A stretch of DNA of 56,359 nt, from positions 1 to 56,359 of the forward strand of contig JAJAZC010000041.1 in NCBI GenBank assembly GCA_026785885.1, written 5' to 3'. A model generated the notes under the pieces. That model had not been told where the DNA came from. It did not search any database and saw only the letters and a program-made list of their open reading frames with translations. This document shows, piece after piece, positions 1-9,397 of the stretch. The DNA is from Rubrivivax sp. Lineage in GTDB: Bacteria > Pseudomonadota > Gammaproteobacteria > Burkholderiales > Burkholderiaceae_C. Both the position numbers and the translations under genes were made by a program. Numbering within the stretch: the stretch's first letter is position 1; each line of letters opens with the position of its first letter.

Positions 1-140
1 CTCTTGGGGTAGTGCGGCTCGATCAGGGCTTCGAGCCGGCTCTACAGCACCACCGTGTTTATGTCGCCAGGGAACCGTTCGCGCCGCGTCTTGCGCTTCT
101 CGGCCAAGTACTCGGCGCTGGCAAAGCTGGTCTGCTTCAT
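1..140 (-). pseudogene. IS5-group transposase, N-terminal remnant (runs off the window edge)
   Basis: Read on the minus strand from the ATG at 140-138, the sequence gives an IS5-group transposase start: MKQTSFASAEYLAEK, then KTRRERF, then SRLEALIEPHYPK. The family normally has a PWARL-like stretch before IEPHYPK. Here a TAG stop (positions 44-42) replaces the tryptophan codon while the frame is kept on both sides, so the copy is dead. The rest of the element lies beyond the left edge. The segment TAGGGAACCGCTGGTTTAT (reading 210 to 192 on the minus strand) could be its terminal inverted repeat, but the partner end is not in the window. Confidence 0.72.
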
Positions 141-337
141 GGCTGCCGTCGTCCCAGCCAGTCACGCCCAGCGCTATTGCGGATGGCCCGGATAAACCAG
201 CGGTTCCCTAGGCGAGCCGCACCTCCGTCTTGAGTCAACGCTTTCCGGAGGCCGCCAGCGCCGGCCGAACACATGCGAATGACCTTGCATTGCACTGCCT
301 CTAGGGGTGCCAACTGAGTGAACCTCGACGGCCGCCT

Positions 338-362
338 ATACTTGACTAAATTACTCAGGTAT
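338..362 (+). promoter_or_regulatory. IscR/Rrf2-type operator ahead of the suf operon
   Basis: A 25-bp site starts ATACTTGACT, continues AAATTACTC and ends AGGTAT. It matches the type 1 site bound by [2Fe-2S] IscR, whose general form is ATA-N-TTGACTA-N6-CTCRGGTAT. The TTGACT inside can also act as a -35 box. The site lies 150 bp before sufA, the expected place for control of the operon by iron-sulfur status. No iscR gene is present in the window, so the regulator must be encoded elsewhere. The match is seen directly; the binding is inferred. Confidence 0.75.
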
Positions 363-512
363 CCACTCGATCGATGAGGTCTTGCTGGTGGACGCGCTGC
401 AGGTAAGTAGGCATACGTTCCCAGTCGCCAACGGCTCTGACGAATTTACCGTGGTGCACGAGTTTTCTGCCGGGGTTCCGGCGGGCATGCTTTTGAGCAA
501 AGGGGTTGCCAT

Positions 513-896
513 ATGAACATCACATTGACAGAACGAGCCGCGACGCAAATCCGGCGCCAGCTCGACAAGCGCGGCTCAGGTATCGCGCTGCGTATCGGCA
601 TCAAACAAGTGGGCTGCACCGGGCTAACCCATACCTTCGAGCTTGCCGACGAGGTGCGGCCCGGCGAACACAGCTTCGAGTCTCACGGCGCCCGCTTGCT
701 GGTCGACGCCAAGAGTCTGCTGGTGCTCGACGGCTCGCACATCGATTTCGTCGTCGAAGGCCTCTCGCAACGCTTCAAGTTCGACAACCCGAATGTCGAC
801 AGCGAGTGCGGTTGCGGAGAGAGCTTCAATGTGAAGAAGCCGGTGAACGCTGTGGCTGCGACCCCGGTCGACCTTCAACCGAGTGCATCCTCATGA
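513..896 (+). CDS. sufA: SufA, A-type iron-sulfur carrier
   Basis: This 127-residue protein belongs to the HesB/IscA/SufA family, which holds an Fe-S cluster and passes it to apo-proteins. The three ligand cysteines are present: Cys35 in VGCTG and Cys99/Cys101 in the C-terminal CGCGES motif. Length is usual for the family. It is the first gene of a long operon, and its stop overlaps the sufB start as ATGA. The leader between operator and ATG contains an open frame (346-516) without ATG that ends by overlapping this start, so translational coupling from upstream is possible but unproven. Confidence 0.93.
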   Translation: MNITLTERAATQIRRQLDKRGSGIALRIGIKQVGCTGLTHTFELADEVRPGEHSFESHGARLLVDAKSLLVLDGSHIDFVVEGLSQRFKFDNPNVDSECGCGESFNVKKPVNAVAATPVDLQPSASS

Positions 897-2325
897 GCGC
901 CGTGCTGCAGCAGCTGATCAACCGGCCTTACAAGCACGGCTTCGTCACCGACATCGCGTCCGATGTCGCGCCCAAGGGGCTCGGCGAAGACACGATTCGC
1001 ATGATTTCGGCCAAGAAAAAAGAGCCCGCGTGGTTGCTCGAATTTCGGCTCGGGGCTTACCGCACCTGGCTGCAGATGCAGGAGCCGGCCTGGCCCAACC
1101 TGCACCACCCGAAGATCGATTTCCAGGCCATCAGCTACTACGCCGCGCCCAAGCAAAAAGCCAAGCTGCAGAGCATGGACGAGGTCGATCCGGAGCTCTT
1201 GCGCACCTTCGAGAAGCTCGGCGTGCCTCTGCACGAGCGCATGGCACTGGCCGGTGTGGCGGTGGACGTGATCTTCGACAGCGTCTCGGTCGCCACCACC
1301 TACAAGCAAAAGTTGGCCGAGGTCGGCATCGTCTTCTGTTCGATGTCCGAAGCGGTGCAAGAGCACCCCGAGCTGGTGAAGAAGTACCTCGGCTCGGTCG
1401 TGCCCACGGGGGACAACTACTACGCCGCGCTCAACTCGGCCGTGTTCACCGACGGATCGTTCTGCTTCATTCCGAAGGGTGTGAAGTGCCCGATGGATCT
1501 GTCGACCTACTTCCGCATCAACACCGAGGAATCGGGCCAGTTCGAACGCACTCTGATCGTGGCCGAAGAGGGCGCCTCGGTGTCCTATCTGGAAGGCTGC
1601 ACGGCACCCGCGTTCAGTACCAACCAACTGCACGCGGCGGTGGTCGAGCTGGTGGCGCTGGACAACGCCGACATCAAGTACTCGACCGTGCAGAACTGGT
1701 ATGCGGGCGACGAGAACGGTGTGGGTGGAATCTACAACTTCGTCACCAAGCGCGGCTTGGCGAAGGGGGTGAACTCGCGCATCTCCTGGACCCAGGTCGA
1801 AACTGGTTCGGCCATCACCTGGAAGTACCCCTCGGTGATTTTGCGCGGCGACAACTCGGTCGGCGAGTTCTATTCGGTCGCCGTCACGAACCACCTGCAG
1901 CAGGCCGATACGGGCACCAAGATGATCCATCTGGGCAAGAACACGCGCAGCACGATTATCAGCAAGGGCATCTCGGCCGGCCGCTCCAGCAACAGCTATC
2001 GCGGGCTGGTCAGGGTGGCCCCCACCGCCGCCGGAGCGCGCAATCACTCGCAATGCGATTCGATGCTGATCGGCGACCAGTCCGGCGCCCACACCTTCCC
2101 CTACATCGATGTGCGTAACCCAACGGCAAGGGTCGAGCACGAGGCGTCTACCTCCAAGATCGGCGAAGACCAGTTGTTCTATTTCGCGCAACGCGGCGTC
2201 GCTGCCGAGGCCGCCGTGTCGATGATCATCAACGGCTTCTGCAAGGAGGTCTTCCAACAATTGCCCATGGAGTTCGCGGTCGAAGCGACCCAACTGCTTG
2301 GCTTGAAACTCGAAGGGAGTGTCGG

Positions 2326-2329
<4 letters not shown>
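893..2329 (+). CDS. sufB: SufB, Fe-S scaffold subunit
   Basis: This 478-residue protein is the SufB core of the SufBCD scaffold on which clusters are built in the cytosol. Recognisable stretches include [34 protein letters not shown] and the C-terminal NHSQCDSM and EHEASTSKI. The ATG at 893 is chosen because it overlaps the sufA stop (ATGA) and gives the standard SufB N-terminus; the same frame stays open further upstream but only across sufA. It overlaps sufC by 4 bp. I see no defects. Confidence 0.96.
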
Positions 2330-3143
<814 letters not shown>

Positions 3144-3147
<4 letters not shown>

Positions 3148-4466
3148 GCGCCGTCATCGACCTGCGCCCGCCAGCCGCGACGGGCCGCCTCGACACACCG
3201 TGGGCCGAGCACCCGCGTTTGCCGTGCACCCCCTGGGCCTTCGTCGATGCACTGCGAAGCAGAGGTCACACGGACTTGGGCTTGCTCGCCATGCCCACCG
3301 TGCGCGACGAGGCCTGGCGCTTCACCGATCTTTCACCGCTGCGTCGGCTGTCGTTGCAACCGGCCCGCCGAGCGGGCCCCTTGTCGGCTGCCGACATCGC
3401 TCACTTCGAGCTCGACGAGGCTTTGACAAGGGTGGTGTTTGTCGACGGGGTTCATTCACCCGAACTGTCGAGCGCAACCGCCGACGCGTGCGGCGCGCTG
3501 GTCGCCAACCTGCCGGCGGCCATGGCGGTACAGGCCGCGGCCGTCGAGAAGCATCTGGGCTGCCACCAGCCATCCGGGAGCGATATTTTCACCGCAGCCA
3601 ACACTGCATTCTTGCGCGATGCGGCTGTCGTCTTGCTGCCGCGGAACGCCACGCTCGCCACGCCGGTGCACCTGTTGTTTATCGCCACGCAAGCGGGGGC
3701 CGTCAGCCACCCACGTTGCCTGCTGGTTGCCGAGCCGGGCAGCAGCCTGACGCTGATCGAAGACCACGTCTCGCTGCAACACGCTGCGTACCTGAGCAAT
3801 GCCGTGACCGAGATCGTGCTGGCCGAGCGGGCGACGCTGCAACACATTCGCGTGCAACGCGACGGCGCGCAGGCTTTCCACATCGCCAACACCAGCGTCT
3901 CGCTTGGGCACGGCAGCCACTACCGGTCGGTCAATTTGGACATGGGTGCGCAGCTCTCGCGCCACCAGCTCGACGTGGTGCTGGGTGAAGGGGCCGACTG
4001 CACGGTGGACGGCTTGGCCGTGGTCTCGGGCAGCCAGCTGGCCGACACCCACAGCAGCATCGTTCATGCCCAGCCGCACGGGCGAAGCCGCCAGCTGCAC
4101 AAGTGCATCGCGGGTGGTGCAGCGCGTGCGGTGTTCAACGGCAAGGTGGGTGTGCTTCGGGGCGCGCAGCGCACCGATGCCGCACAGATGAGCCGCAACC
4201 TGTTGCTCAGCGCGAAGGCGCGCATCGACACGCAACCACAGCTCGAGATCCTGGCCGACGACGTGAAGTGCGCGCACGGCGCGACGGTGGCGCCGCTCGA
4301 CGCCGAGGAGGTGTTCTACCTGCAGAGCCGTGGGTTGTCCGACAGCGCCTCGCGTGCCCTGCTGACCCATGCGTTCGGCGCCGAGATCATCGGGCGCATT
4401 CCCGTGGCCTCGCTGCGCCGGCAGTTGCAGCAACGCATGCTCGCGCAAACCGGCAGCCAGTCATGA
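3144..4466 (+). CDS. sufD: SufD, Fe-S scaffold subunit
   Basis: This 440-residue protein pairs with SufB, binds SufC and helps iron acquisition at the SufB-SufD interface. The C-terminal beta-helix half is well kept: SIVHAQPHGRSRQLHKC, VFNGKVGVLRGAQ, then DDVKCAHGATVAPLD and FYLQSRGLS. The N-terminal third is more divergent, as usual for SufD. The ATG overlaps the sufC stop, and the stop overlaps the sufS start. Confidence 0.94.
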
Positions 4467-5737
4467 GCGCGCGCCAAGCCGGCCGGAGTTCTGCCACGGC
4501 GCCGTACCGAGCCGCCGATGCCTTCGATCTCGAGCGCATCCGCGCGGACTTTCCGATCCTGCGTCAGCAGGTCCACGGCAAGCCGCTCGTCTACCTGGAC
4601 AACGCTGCCTCCAGTCAGATGCCGCAGCCGGTGATCGATCGCCTGGTGCATTACCAGTCGGCTCAGCACGCCAACATCCACCGCGGGGTGCACACGCTGT
4701 CGGCGCTGGCGACAGCCGAGTACGAGGCGGCGCGGTGCAAGCTGCAAAAGTTCCTGAATGCCGCCGAAGCGCGCGAAGTGATCTTCACCAGCGGCACCAC
4801 CGACGCGATCAACCTGGTGATGCACGGCTACGGCCGCAAGTTCATCCGCGCCGGCGACGAGATCATCCTGACGACGCTGGAGCACCACGCCAACATCGTG
4901 CCGTGGCAGATGCTGGCGGAAGAAACCGGCGCGAAGATCCGCGTGGTGCCGATGATGGACACCGGCGAACTGTGCCTGGACTCGTACGAAAAGTTGTTCA
5001 ACGCGCGCACCCGCATCGTCGGCGTGACCCATGTCTCCAACGCTCTCGGCAGCATCAATCCGGTCAAGTTGATGATCGCGCTGGCGCATGCGCACGGGGT
5101 GCCGGTGCTGGTCGATGGTGCGCAAGCCGTGCCGCACATGCCCGTGGATGTGCAGGACCTGGACTGCGACTTCTATGCGTTCTCGGGGCACAAGCTGTGC
5201 GGTCCGACCGGCATCGGCGTGTTGTACGGCAAGGCGAAGTGGCTGGAGTCGATGCAGCCGTTCAAGGGCGGCGGCGACATGATCCTGTCGGTGTCGTTCG
5301 AGCGTACCGTCTACAACACGATTCCGCAGAAGTTCGAGGCCGGCACGCCGCCGATTGCCGCCGCCATCGGGCTGGGCGCCGCGGTTGACTACCTCAGCAC
5401 GATCGGCCTGGCGGCGATCGCCCGGCATGAGCACGAGCTGCTGCAGCACGCCACCGAGCGGCTGCGCGCACTGCCCGGCGTGCGGCTCGTCGGCACGGCG
5501 CGCCACAAGGCGGCGGTGTTGTCGTTCGTGCTCGACGGCGTGCACCCGCACGACGTGGGAACCCTGCTCGACCAGGAGGGCATCGCGGTGCGCACCGGCC
5601 ACCACTGCGCGCAACCGGTGATGACACGCCTTAACCTTGCCGCCACCGTGCGGGCCTCGTTCGCGTTCTATAACAGCCACGCCGAGGTGGACGCGCTGGT
5701 CGCCGGTGTGCGGGCCGTGCAGGAGGTCTTTGCATGA
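4463..5737 (+). CDS. sufS: SufS, cysteine desulfurase
   Basis: This 424-residue PLP enzyme takes sulfur from cysteine as a persulfide and releases alanine. The PLP lysine is Lys244 in FSGHKLCGPTG. The persulfide-forming cysteine is Cys382 in RTGHHCAQPVM, the short-loop arrangement of class II (SufS) desulfurases. The cofactor histidine lies in LEHHANIVPW. The ATG at 4463 overlaps the sufD stop; the frame is open further upstream but only over sufD. The next gene encodes SufU, the expected sulfur acceptor. Confidence 0.96.
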   Translation: MSARQAGRSSATAPYRAADAFDLERIRADFPILRQQVHGKPLVYLDNAASSQMPQPVIDRLVHYQSAQHANIHRGVHTLSALATAEYEAARCKLQKFLNAAEAREVIFTSGTTDAINLVMHGYGRKFIRAGDEIILTTLEHHANIVPWQMLAEETGAKIRVVPMMDTGELCLDSYEKLFNARTRIVGVTHVSNALGSINPVKLMIALAHAHGVPVLVDGAQAVPHMPVDVQDLDCDFYAFSGHKLCGPTGIGVLYGKAKWLESMQPFKGGGDMILSVSFERTVYNTIPQKFEAGTPPIAAAIGLGAAVDYLSTIGLAAIARHEHELLQHATERLRALPGVRLVGTARHKAAVLSFVLDGVHPHDVGTLLDQEGIAVRTGHHCAQPVMTRLNLAATVRASFAFYNSHAEVDALVAGVRAVQEVFA

Positions 5738-6222
5738 CGGGCGACATGAAAGCGCTGTACCAGGAAGTCATCCTCGACCACAACCGCAAGCCGCGCAACT
5801 TCGGCCCGCTTGATCGAGCCAGCCACCGGGCGGAGGGCCACAACCCTTTGTGCGGTGACCATCTCAGCGTGGCGCTGGGCATCGAAGGCGAGACGATCGA
5901 TCGCATCGCCTTCGAGGGCGAGTCGTGTGCGATCTGCAAGGCATCGGCATCGATGATGACGGTGACCGTCAAGGGCAAGGCACTGCCAGAGGTGCAGGCG
6001 CTGATCGGGGAGTTCCTCGCGATGACCACGGGCAGGCTCGACTTGACCGCACCGCACCAGATCGGGCGGCTGGCCGTTTTCGCCGGCGTGCGGAACCTGC
6101 CGACGCGGGTGAAGTGCGCGGTTCTGCCCTGGCACACGCTGCAGGCAGCGATCGATTCGCAGGCACAGGTCTGCACAGAGACCGGCGCCGACCCATCGAC
6201 ACATCGAACGGACACCCCATGA
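5734..6222 (+). CDS. sufU: SufU-type zinc-dependent sulfur acceptor
   Basis: This 162-residue protein is IscU-like but has the hallmarks of SufU. The likely zinc ligands are Cys40 and Asp42 (NPLCGD), Cys65 (GESCAICKASASMM) and Cys128 (RVKCAVLPWHTL), and the roughly 20-residue insertion between the second and third cysteine is present. In Firmicutes, SufU takes the persulfide from SufS in place of SufE. Finding it directly after sufS, with no sufE in the operon, implies the same role here. SufU is less usual than SufE in proteobacteria. The tail after Cys128 is short and poorly conserved. Confidence 0.92.
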   Translation: MTGDMKALYQEVILDHNRKPRNFGPLDRASHRAEGHNPLCGDHLSVALGIEGETIDRIAFEGESCAICKASASMMTVTVKGKALPEVQALIGEFLAMTTGRLDLTAPHQIGRLAVFAGVRNLPTRVKCAVLPWHTLQAAIDSQAQVCTETGADPSTHRTDTP

Positions 6223-6464
6223 CCGCCGAAGAATTGAGAAGCCACATCGTGAACGGTCTGCCCTGCCATCACGCGCAGGTGCAGGGTGATGACGGCCAGC
6301 ACTTCGAGGCGGTGGTTGTCAGCCCGCTGTTCACCGGCATCAGCAAGGTGCAGCAGCACCAGCGCGTCTACCAGGCGCTGGGAGACCGCATGCGCTCGGA
6401 AGTCCACGCGCTTTCCTTGCGCACGTTCACGCCCGAGGCCTGGGCGCGATCGAACCACCCATGA
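6219..6464 (+). CDS. BolA/IbaG-family protein
   Basis: This 81-residue protein belongs to the BolA family, close to the IbaG/YrbA branch. Seen are GLPCHHAQVQGDDGQHF, then HQRVYQALGDRM, the invariant histidine of VHALSLRT, and FTPEAW. BolA proteins bind monothiol glutaredoxins and share a [2Fe-2S] cluster with them. The next gene is exactly such a glutaredoxin and starts 4 bp before this stop. The start at 6219 overlaps the sufU stop. The pairing supports a role in cluster trafficking rather than in cell shape. Confidence 0.9.
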   Translation: MTAEELRSHIVNGLPCHHAQVQGDDGQHFEAVVVSPLFTGISKVQQHQRVYQALGDRMRSEVHALSLRTFTPEAWARSNHP

Positions 6465-6802
6465 CAACGAAGGCGACCAGCATGAACATGCACGAAACCA
6501 TCCGCCAGCAGCTCAACGCCAACGCCGTCTTGCTGTACATGAAGGGCACGCCTCAGTTCCCGCAGTGCGGGTTCTCGGGCTCGGTCGTGAAGATGCTCGA
6601 GGCCTGCGGCGTAAAGAGCCTGACCGCCATCGACGTCCTGGCCGATCCGGAAATCAGAGCCGGTATCAAGGCGTATGCGAACTGGCCCACGATCCCGCAG
6701 CTCTACGTCAAGGGCGAGTTGATTGGCGGTGCCGACATCGTGCGCGAGCTCTACCAGACGGGCGAATTGCAGACCCTGCTGGATGCCGCCGTTACAGGAT
6801 GA
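6461..6802 (+). CDS. grxD: Monothiol glutaredoxin (Grx4/GrxD type)
   Basis: This 113-residue CGFS-type glutaredoxin carries or stores [2Fe-2S] clusters. The active site CGFSG starts at Cys36 within GTPQFPQCGFSG, and WPTIPQLYVKGELIGG supplies the glutathione site. The family usually begins close to HETIRQQL, so translation could also start at 6482 or 6488; the ATG at 6461 is preferred because it overlaps the bolA stop. With the preceding BolA it forms the classic Grx-BolA pair. Confidence 0.94.
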   Translation: MTTKATSMNMHETIRQQLNANAVLLYMKGTPQFPQCGFSGSVVKMLEACGVKSLTAIDVLADPEIRAGIKAYANWPTIPQLYVKGELIGGADIVRELYQTGELQTLLDAAVTG

Positions 6803-6860
6803 CGCCGCAGCGGGCTGCACGTGGCAGCGATACGCCGCAACGGCGGCAGGAGGCTCAGTG

Positions 6861-7421
6861 ATGCCGAAGATTGCAGAGATAGACGACACGCCCAATCCGA
6901 ACGCGGTGAAGTTCACGCTGCATCAACCGCTGACCTGGGGCATCTCGCGTTCTTTCGAGAACGCCGAACAGGCCGAGGGCGACGCGCTCGCGTCGGCGCT
7001 GTTCGCGATCGAGCACGTCAGCAACGTGTTCTACGTCGACCGCTGGCTCACCGTGACGCAGGACGGCGACGCCGATTGGCCGGATCTGGTGCGGCTGATC
7101 GCCGTGCCGCTTCGTGCCGCCCCGGCTGCCGCCGCGCAATCAGCCGCCACGGTGATTGCAGCCCGTGCATCGATCGCCGATCTGAGCGAACGAGACCAGG
7201 CGCGCCTCGAAGTCATCTGCGACCTGCTCGACGCGCGCATCCGGCCTTCGCTCAAAGCCGACGGCGGTGACCTGGACATCGTCGGGTTGGCCGGCGACGA
7301 ACTCAGCATCCACTACCAGGGGGCCTGCGGCAGTTGCCCGAGTTCGATTTCCGGCACGCTGAGTGCCATCGAGAACCTGGTGCGCACGATCGAGCCGAAC
7401 ATCGTCGTCGTCGCCGTGTAG
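6861..7421 (+). CDS. Nfu-type Fe-S carrier, copy 1 (Nfu_N + NifU C-terminal domain)
   Basis: This 186-residue protein has an Nfu N-terminal domain (about residues 1-85, starting with the family-typical TPNPNAVKF), an alanine-rich linker, and a NifU C-terminal domain (about 110-186). The cluster-binding CxxC is Cys156/Cys159 in GACGSCPSS. The start at 6861 has a good AGGAGG box a few bases before it. Such proteins accept [4Fe-4S] clusters from the scaffold and hand them to targets. A second, distinct Nfu protein follows after apbC. Confidence 0.92.
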   Translation: MPKIAEIDDTPNPNAVKFTLHQPLTWGISRSFENAEQAEGDALASALFAIEHVSNVFYVDRWLTVTQDGDADWPDLVRLIAVPLRAAPAAAAQSAATVIAARASIADLSERDQARLEVICDLLDARIRPSLKADGGDLDIVGLAGDELSIHYQGACGSCPSSISGTLSAIENLVRTIEPNIVVVAV

Positions 7422-7469
7422 CTTTCGCGCGGCCGTTAATCCCCATCGTCAAAGGCAAGGAACACTGGC

Positions 7470-8705
7470 ATGCAAACCACCGACTCCGCGCCCCGCACTT
7501 CATCCCAGCCGACCGCCAGCCCCGAGAAGCTGCCGGGCATTCGACACATCGTTGCCGTGGGCAGCGGCAAGGGCGGCGTCGGCAAATCCACGGTGAGCGT
7601 CAATCTGGCGCTCGCGCTGCAGCAGCGCGGCTTGCGGGTCGGGTTGGTCGACGCCGACATCCTCGGCCCCAGCATCCCCGGCATGCTGGGCATCGCCACC
7701 GGTGAGCCGCCGGAGATGACGCCGGACAGCCGGATGATCCCGGCGCAGCGCTTCGGCCTGAAGGTGGTGTCCATGGGCATGCTGACTGGCGATGACCAGC
7801 CGGCCGTTTTGCGCGGGCCGATGGTGGGCAAGTACCTCAAGATGTTCGTCGCCGGCGTGCAATGGGGCGAACTGGACTGCCTGATCCTCGACCTGCCGCC
7901 GGGCACCGGCGACACCCAGCTGACGCTGGCGCAAAGCATGCCGCTGTCGGGCGTGGTGATCGTGACGACGCCACAGGCCGTGAGCCTGAAGATCGCCCGC
8001 CGGGGCCTGCGCATGTTCGAGAAGGTGCAGGTCCCGATCCTGGGCATCGTCGAGAACATGCGAACCTTCACCTGCCCGCATTGCGGCGAGACGACCGACA
8101 TCTTCCGGCACGGCGGGGGCGAACAGATGAGCGAGGAACTCGGCGTACCTTTCCTCGGCGCCTTGCCGCTCGACGCCGAGGTCGTGACCTGCGGTGACGA
8201 GGGGCGCCCCATCGTCGTCGACCAGCCGGAGTCGAGCAGCGCTCGCGTCTACGGCGCCATCGCCGACGCGCTCCTGGCGCAACTTCAGGAGGCGCAAACC
8301 GGGATCGAACCTTTCGTCTGGAAATGGGAGAGCAACCAAGGCGCGCCGGCCTGGAACGAAGGTGTCGTGCAGCCGCATGGCGCGCGCAACATCCCGGTGG
8401 GCCTGCTGCGCCGCGATCCGCGCACCTTGTCGCTGCTGTGGCAAGACGGCCATCGCTACGACCTCGATGTTCGTGACCTGCGCTTGGCCTGTCGTTGCGC
8501 CCTCTGCATCGAAGAAATGAGCGGCCGCAAGCTGCTCGATCCGCAGACGGTGCGCGCAGACGTGAGCCCGCGCCAGATCACCAGCATCGGCCACTACGCG
8601 ATCCAGTTCGACTGGAGTGATGGCCACAACAGCGGCATCTATTCCTTCAACGACCTGCGCGCGATGGGCGAGCGCGCCGCGCTGCAAAGCGTCGAAGATG
8701 TCTGA
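7470..8705 (+). CDS. apbC: ApbC/Mrp-type Fe-S ATPase with C-terminal DUF971 domain
   Basis: This 411-residue protein has a deviant Walker A P-loop (GSGKGGVGKS, residues 31-40), LVDADILGPSIPGMLG and LDLPPGTGDTQLT. The CxxC of Cys202/Cys205 (FTCPHCGETT) bridges a cluster between two subunits in the ApbC/Mrp/Nbp35 family. From about residue 306 a separate domain follows, with RRDPRTLSLLWQDGHRY and CRCALCIEEMSGRKLLD, which matches DUF971. The DUF59 domain often found in front of the P-loop in Mrp proteins is missing. P-loop plus DUF971 resembles plant plastid HCF101 without its N-terminal domain. Likely role: [4Fe-4S] transfer. Confidence 0.92.
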   Translation: MQTTDSAPRTSSQPTASPEKLPGIRHIVAVGSGKGGVGKSTVSVNLALALQQRGLRVGLVDADILGPSIPGMLGIATGEPPEMTPDSRMIPAQRFGLKVVSMGMLTGDDQPAVLRGPMVGKYLKMFVAGVQWGELDCLILDLPPGTGDTQLTLAQSMPLSGVVIVTTPQAVSLKIARRGLRMFEKVQVPILGIVENMRTFTCPHCGETTDIFRHGGGEQMSEELGVPFLGALPLDAEVVTCGDEGRPIVVDQPESSSARVYGAIADALLAQLQEAQTGIEPFVWKWESNQGAPAWNEGVVQPHGARNIPVGLLRRDPRTLSLLWQDGHRYDLDVRDLRLACRCALCIEEMSGRKLLDPQTVRADVSPRQITSIGHYAIQFDWSDGHNSGIYSFNDLRAMGERAALQSVEDV

Positions 8706-9363
8706 ATCCCAGGCGGTGAGCCTGGCCAGGGCCGATCAGCCGATTGGCATCCGCGCGGAGGTGTCGCTGGCCGACAGTGACACCTGCAAGTTCACGGTGA
8801 GCCGCAACGTGCATCCGGGCGGCCGCTTCTTTCTGGCCAACAGGGAGCAGGCGGCCGGCTCGCCGCTGGCCGAGCGCTTGTTTGCGCTCGGCGGCGTGTC
8901 CAGCGTGCTCATCGCCGGCAACGTGATCACGCTCAGCAAGGCGCCCGGTACCGAATGGACCAAGCTGAAAACGGCCGTCGGCGCGGCCATCCGCACGCAG
9001 CTGCTGAGCGGAGTGCCGGCGATGCTGGAGGCGCCCGCTGCCATCGGTGCCTGCATCGCATCGCCAGTCAGGTCAGACGCCGAGCTTGGCGCAGCCGTTC
9101 AGGAACTGCTGGACCGTGAAGTCAATCGCGCCGTCGCCAACCACGGTGGCAAGATTTCGCTGCTGGCGGTACGCAACCGCCGGCTGTTCATCACCATGGG
9201 CGGCGGCTGTCAGGGCTGTGCCTCGTCGCAGGTGACTTTGCGGCAAGGATTCCAAGTCATGGTGAAACGGGTCGCCCCGGAAATCATTGAAGTCGTCGAT
9301 GCGACCGATCACGCCGCAGGCCGCCAGCCGTTCTACCTTCCTGCTGCGACGGTCGGCGTGTAG
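8698..9363 (+). CDS. Nfu-type Fe-S carrier, copy 2 (NfuA-like C-terminus)
   Basis: This 221-residue protein again has an Nfu_N-like half (about residues 15-105, including FTVSRNVHPGGRFF) and a NifU C-terminal domain. Its CxxC, Cys171/Cys174 in MGGGCQGCASS, is of the NfuA form (GGGCxGC), unlike copy 1. The ATG at 8698 lies inside the end of apbC and is chosen for the 8-bp overlap. Two Nfu proteins of different type flanking apbC suggest carriers with different clients. Confidence 0.9.
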   Translation: MSESQAVSLARADQPIGIRAEVSLADSDTCKFTVSRNVHPGGRFFLANREQAAGSPLAERLFALGGVSSVLIAGNVITLSKAPGTEWTKLKTAVGAAIRTQLLSGVPAMLEAPAAIGACIASPVRSDAELGAAVQELLDREVNRAVANHGGKISLLAVRNRRLFITMGGGCQGCASSQVTLRQGFQVMVKRVAPEIIEVVDATDHAAGRQPFYLPAATVGV

Positions 9364-9397
9364 TCGTGCCTCTTCCTTCTCTCCTGAACCCACCACC

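Noticed and set aside
376-516. A possible leader protein before sufA
   Set aside because: The frame is open and protein-like but has no ATG or GTG start and no recognised family, so it is kept as an observation and not listed as a gene.
875-2293. A 472-codon open frame on the minus strand
   Set aside because: It is antisense to sufB, which is unambiguous.
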